16,494 nt of DNA from Bacillota bacterium. GTDB lineage: Bacteria; Bacillota; Clostridia; Lachnospirales; Lachnospiraceae. The notes under the pieces were generated by a model. It searched no databases. It saw only the letters and a list, made by a program, of their open reading frames with translations, and had not been told where the DNA came from. Shown here one piece after another: positions 14,573 to 16,494 of the stretch. The stretch is from positions 1 through 16,494 of the forward strand of contig JAEYOY010000057.1 in assembly GCA_023411215.1 (NCBI GenBank), read 5' to 3'. The translations under genes and the position numbers were made by a program. The stretch's first letter is position 1; the number at the start of each line of letters is the position of its first letter.

Positions 14573-15196
14573 TTGAAGAACATATTGAATTATCAGACAT
14601 CAGAATTTGATTGCGGACCTACGACATTGATCAATGCAATCCGATATTTATATGAAAGGGAAGAGGTTCTTCCAGAGATTATCAAAACCATTATGCTATA
14701 CACCTTGGATCTATATGATCATAATGGAGAATTCGGTAAGCGAGGTACGTCTCGAATGGCTATGATGTTTTTATCGAACTGGTTCAATGAATTCGGGAGA
14801 ACCAAGAATTATCCGATCCATACAGAGCTTGTCCTAGATGATCAGGTGTGGCTTAATCAGAATAGTAAGATAACAGAATGCTTACAACAGGGTGGTGTAG
14901 CAATCATCTGTGTATGGTTGGGAGAAACCAAGCATTATGTACTACTGACCGGTATTGAGGATGACTACCTATTCATGTTTGATCCTTACGATTGGGATGA
15001 ACCGTTGGATGGCGTTACGATCATCAGTGTCGAAGGACATCCGAAGAAGATGAACCGTAAGGTGAGATTAGAGATCATAAATAAAGAGGATGATGGTTTC
15101 TATTCCTTAGGTGAGGTGCAGGGAAGAGAAGCAATGCTACTCTATAATACCAATACCAGAATAACCCCTGAGAAATCAATCGAATATTTTATATAA
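14573..15196 (+). CDS. C39-like papain-fold peptidase protein
   Basis: This 207-residue cytoplasmic protein probably starts at TTG 14573 behind AAAGGGGAT (8-nt gap). An N-terminal NYQTSEFDCGPTTLINAIRYL gives the C39-type active site: oxyanion Gln8 and nucleophile Cys14 in the QxxxFDCGPT pattern. GGVAIICVWLGETKHYVLLTG supplies His121, and FDPYD supplies Asp137, completing the triad. C39 domains usually process leader peptides in bacteriocin ABC transporters; stand-alone C39-like proteins of this type have unknown targets. There is no signal peptide and no ABC partner. It has its own near-consensus promoter and lies 21 nt upstream of the M20 peptidase gene (18 nt if that gene starts at its GTG), with the transglutaminase-like gene before it. 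Confidence 0.75.
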   Translation: MKNILNYQTSEFDCGPTTLINAIRYLYEREEVLPEIIKTIMLYTLDLYDHNGEFGKRGTSRMAMMFLSNWFNEFGRTKNYPIHTELVLDDQVWLNQNSKITECLQQGGVAIICVWLGETKHYVLLTGIEDDYLFMFDPYDWDEPLDGVTIISVEGHPKKMNRKVRLEIINKEDDGFYSLGEVQGREAMLLYNTNTRITPEKSIEYFI

Positions 15197-15217
15197 AAGT
15201 GAGGCGGTGCAAGAGTG

Positions 15218-16330
15218 ATGAATAGAGAAAGAATCATTTCCGAATTTACGGAATTGGTAGAGATCGATTCTCCTTCCTTTGGAGAGCGGAAAATGGCTGA
15301 TGTATTAAAGGGTAAACTGAAAAGCATTGGCTTTTCGGTAGAGGAAGATGGGGCAGGGAGCTATTATGGTAGCGATTGCGGTAATCTATATGGTTTTCTG
15401 TCCGGTGAAATACCGGGGGAGCCGCTCCTGTTCTCCGGTCATATGGACACGGTAGCACCAGCCCTGGGAAAAAAAGCAGTACTCCATTCGGATGGTCGTA
15501 TTACCAGTACAGGCAATACAGTATTAGGCGCTGATGATATTGCAGGACTTGTTAGCATTCTGGAGGCGATTCGCAGTCTGCGTGAAGAGGGAATACCACA
15601 TAGAAGTATTGAGGTGCTATTTCCGATTGCAGAGGAGGTCTATGCAAAAGGAAGTTGTTTATTTGATTATTCTATAATAAAAGCAAAAGAGGCTTATGTA
15701 CTGGATCTCAGTGGTAAAGTTGGGCGGGCAGCCTATACAGCACCCAGTATTCTTTCTTTCAGGGCAATCATTCAGGGAAGGGCATCACACGCTGGCTTTT
15801 CACCGGAGGAAGGAATCCATTCTATTGCAATTGCTGCGAAAGCTATCAATCAATTGAAGCTAGGTAGAGTTGATTCGGATACTACGGTTAACATCGGAAC
15901 CATCGCGGGTGGAGCTGCAACCAATATTATTCCTGAAAGCTGTAAGGTTGAGGGTGAGATAAGAAGCTTTCATCACGACAAAGCGCTTGGCTGTCTGGAA
16001 GAGATAAAAGAACTGTTCGTACGGGAAGCAGAACAAGCCGGTGCTTCTCTTGATTGGGAGGAGTCGATAAATTGTATTGCTTATGAGACGAAGCTGGATA
16101 GTAAGGTAGCAGTGCGCTACCGTGAGGCTTGCAGTCTAGCCGGACTCTTGGCAGAATTTATCAAGACCTTTGGAGGAAGTGATCAAAATGTATTCGCTAC
16201 GAAGGGCATCGAAGGCCTGGTTATATCGAATGCAATGAATAGTGTCCACTCCTGCAATGAATATACGGAAATAGAAGAATTAATCAAAAGTACACAGATT
16301 GTAAGAAATCTTATGATAAGTCAAGAATAG
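15218..16330 (+). CDS. M20-family metallopeptidase, peptidase T-like
   Basis: This cytoplasmic zinc exopeptidase of the PepT/M20B type has 370 residues. ATG 15218 is preceded directly by an in-frame GTG (15215) which may be used instead; GAGGCGG at 15201-15207 suits either. Numbering from the GTG, the ligands are: His76 with Asp78 in SGHMDTV, Asp107 in LGADD, Glu140 (catalytic) and Glu141 in the AEE motif, Asp164 in VLDLSG, and the last His in NSVHSCNEY near the C-terminus. The dimerisation (lid) domain lies between about 170 and 290 and includes GRASHAGFSPEEG. The family removes N-terminal residues from short peptides. It sits 21 nt behind the C39-like gene, so it may trim peptides released by the two papain-fold neighbours. 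Confidence 0.9.
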   Translation: MNRERIISEFTELVEIDSPSFGERKMADVLKGKLKSIGFSVEEDGAGSYYGSDCGNLYGFLSGEIPGEPLLFSGHMDTVAPALGKKAVLHSDGRITSTGNTVLGADDIAGLVSILEAIRSLREEGIPHRSIEVLFPIAEEVYAKGSCLFDYSIIKAKEAYVLDLSGKVGRAAYTAPSILSFRAIIQGRASHAGFSPEEGIHSIAIAAKAINQLKLGRVDSDTTVNIGTIAGGAATNIIPESCKVEGEIRSFHHDKALGCLEEIKELFVREAEQAGASLDWEESINCIAYETKLDSKVAVRYREACSLAGLLAEFIKTFGGSDQNVFATKGIEGLVISNAMNSVHSCNEYTEIEELIKSTQIVRNLMISQE

Positions 16331-16429
16331 TTACCTGAACTACAAGGGGCTGTTGCATAACATAAGCAAATACGGAAGGAAAGGACAACATGCATCTCAT
16401 AATACACTGTTTGACGGACAGATTATTGA

Positions 16430-16477
16430 TTTTGTATGACAGAAGCAAACATTTATGTTTGATAATGGCATACAAAA
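16430..16477 (+). promoter_or_regulatory. Hairpin enclosing the presumed transposase start codon
   Basis: TTTTGTATG (16430-16438) pairs with CATACAAAA (16469-16477), nine perfect pairs. Inside, CAAACAT (16446-16452) pairs with ATGTTTG (16455-16461) around TT. The ATG at 16455 is thus buried in the inner stem. Some IS elements use such stems to block translation when transcribed from outside. Confidence 0.5.
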
Positions 16478-16494
16478 CAATAAGATGTCAGGCA
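16455..16494 (+). CDS. Possible start of an IS transposase gene (truncated by window)
   Basis: From ATG 16455 the open frame reads MFDNGIQNNKMSG up to the window edge. Only 13 residues are visible, so identity rests on the IS-like end upstream. No ribosome binding site stands out, in line with the start lying in a hairpin. Confidence 0.3.
   Translation, partial: MFDNGIQNNKMSG

Larger units (their letters stand above)
16346..16494 (+). mobile_element. Left end of an insertion sequence (continues outside window)
   Basis: GGGGCTGTTGCATAA begins at 16346 and resembles the GGGGCTGTTGCA-type terminal inverted repeats common in IS1182/IS4-like elements of Firmicutes (from memory, not checked). It lies only 15 nt after the M20 peptidase stop. 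About 100 nt of non-coding lead follow, then a possible transposase start at 16455. The right end lies outside the window. Confidence 0.5.

Overview
The window looks like chromosomal DNA of a low-GC Firmicute, most likely a Lachnospiraceae-type Clostridium. The signs are AT-rich intergenic DNA, strong GGAGG-type ribosome binding sites, lipoproteins with Ala/Pro/Thr/Glu-rich linkers after the lipid-anchored cysteine, a sugar-type AraC regulator fused to a glycoside hydrolase domain, and a BMP-type nucleoside importer. The lineage is inferred from gene style, not from a marker gene.

Region 1 (1-5414) is a divergent sugar or peptide uptake locus. On the minus strand are a large family-5 solute-binding lipoprotein and, downstream of it, the start of a DppB/OppB-type permease cut by the window edge. 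A 13-bp hairpin separates the two. Divergent from them is an 835-residue regulator with an N-terminal cupin, an AraC helix-turn-helix and a C-terminal GH39-like domain. The expected acid/base glutamate of the WNEP motif is valine (WNVP) while the nucleophile-position glutamate is kept, so the domain may be a sugar sensor rather than an enzyme. The 480-bp divergent region holds a 40-bp nested palindrome and a folded 5' leader for the binding protein.

Region 2 (5415-8372) holds murI (glutamate racemase), a 28-bp perfect inverted repeat serving as a convergent terminator, the C-terminal half of a ChrA-type transporter (probably a truncated remnant), and xpt (xanthine phosphoribosyltransferase). 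The leaders of murI and xpt share the same unusual architecture: one hairpin followed by a GGAAGAA...TTCC-closed hairpin containing GTTTGC...GAGCAAA. This is the best candidate here for an undescribed RNA or repeat family.

Region 3 (8445-13213) is a complete BMP-family ABC importer: lipoprotein, double-ATPase and two permeases. Sitting just behind xpt, it reads as a purine nucleoside uptake and base salvage unit.

Region 4 (13214-13486) has a terminator-like hairpin, an 84-nt imperfect palindrome and a short decayed reading frame, probably a mobile-element scar.

Region 5 (13487-16330) is a small peptidase-like cassette: a transglutaminase-like protein, a C39-like papain-fold protein and an M20 (PepT-like) metallopeptidase. 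The last two genes follow a near-consensus promoter. All three proteins appear cytoplasmic, and the grouping of two papain-fold proteins with an exopeptidase has no function I can name.

Region 6 (16346-16494) is the probable left end of an insertion sequence, with a hairpin enclosing the presumed transposase start codon. No tRNA, rRNA or CRISPR array was seen.
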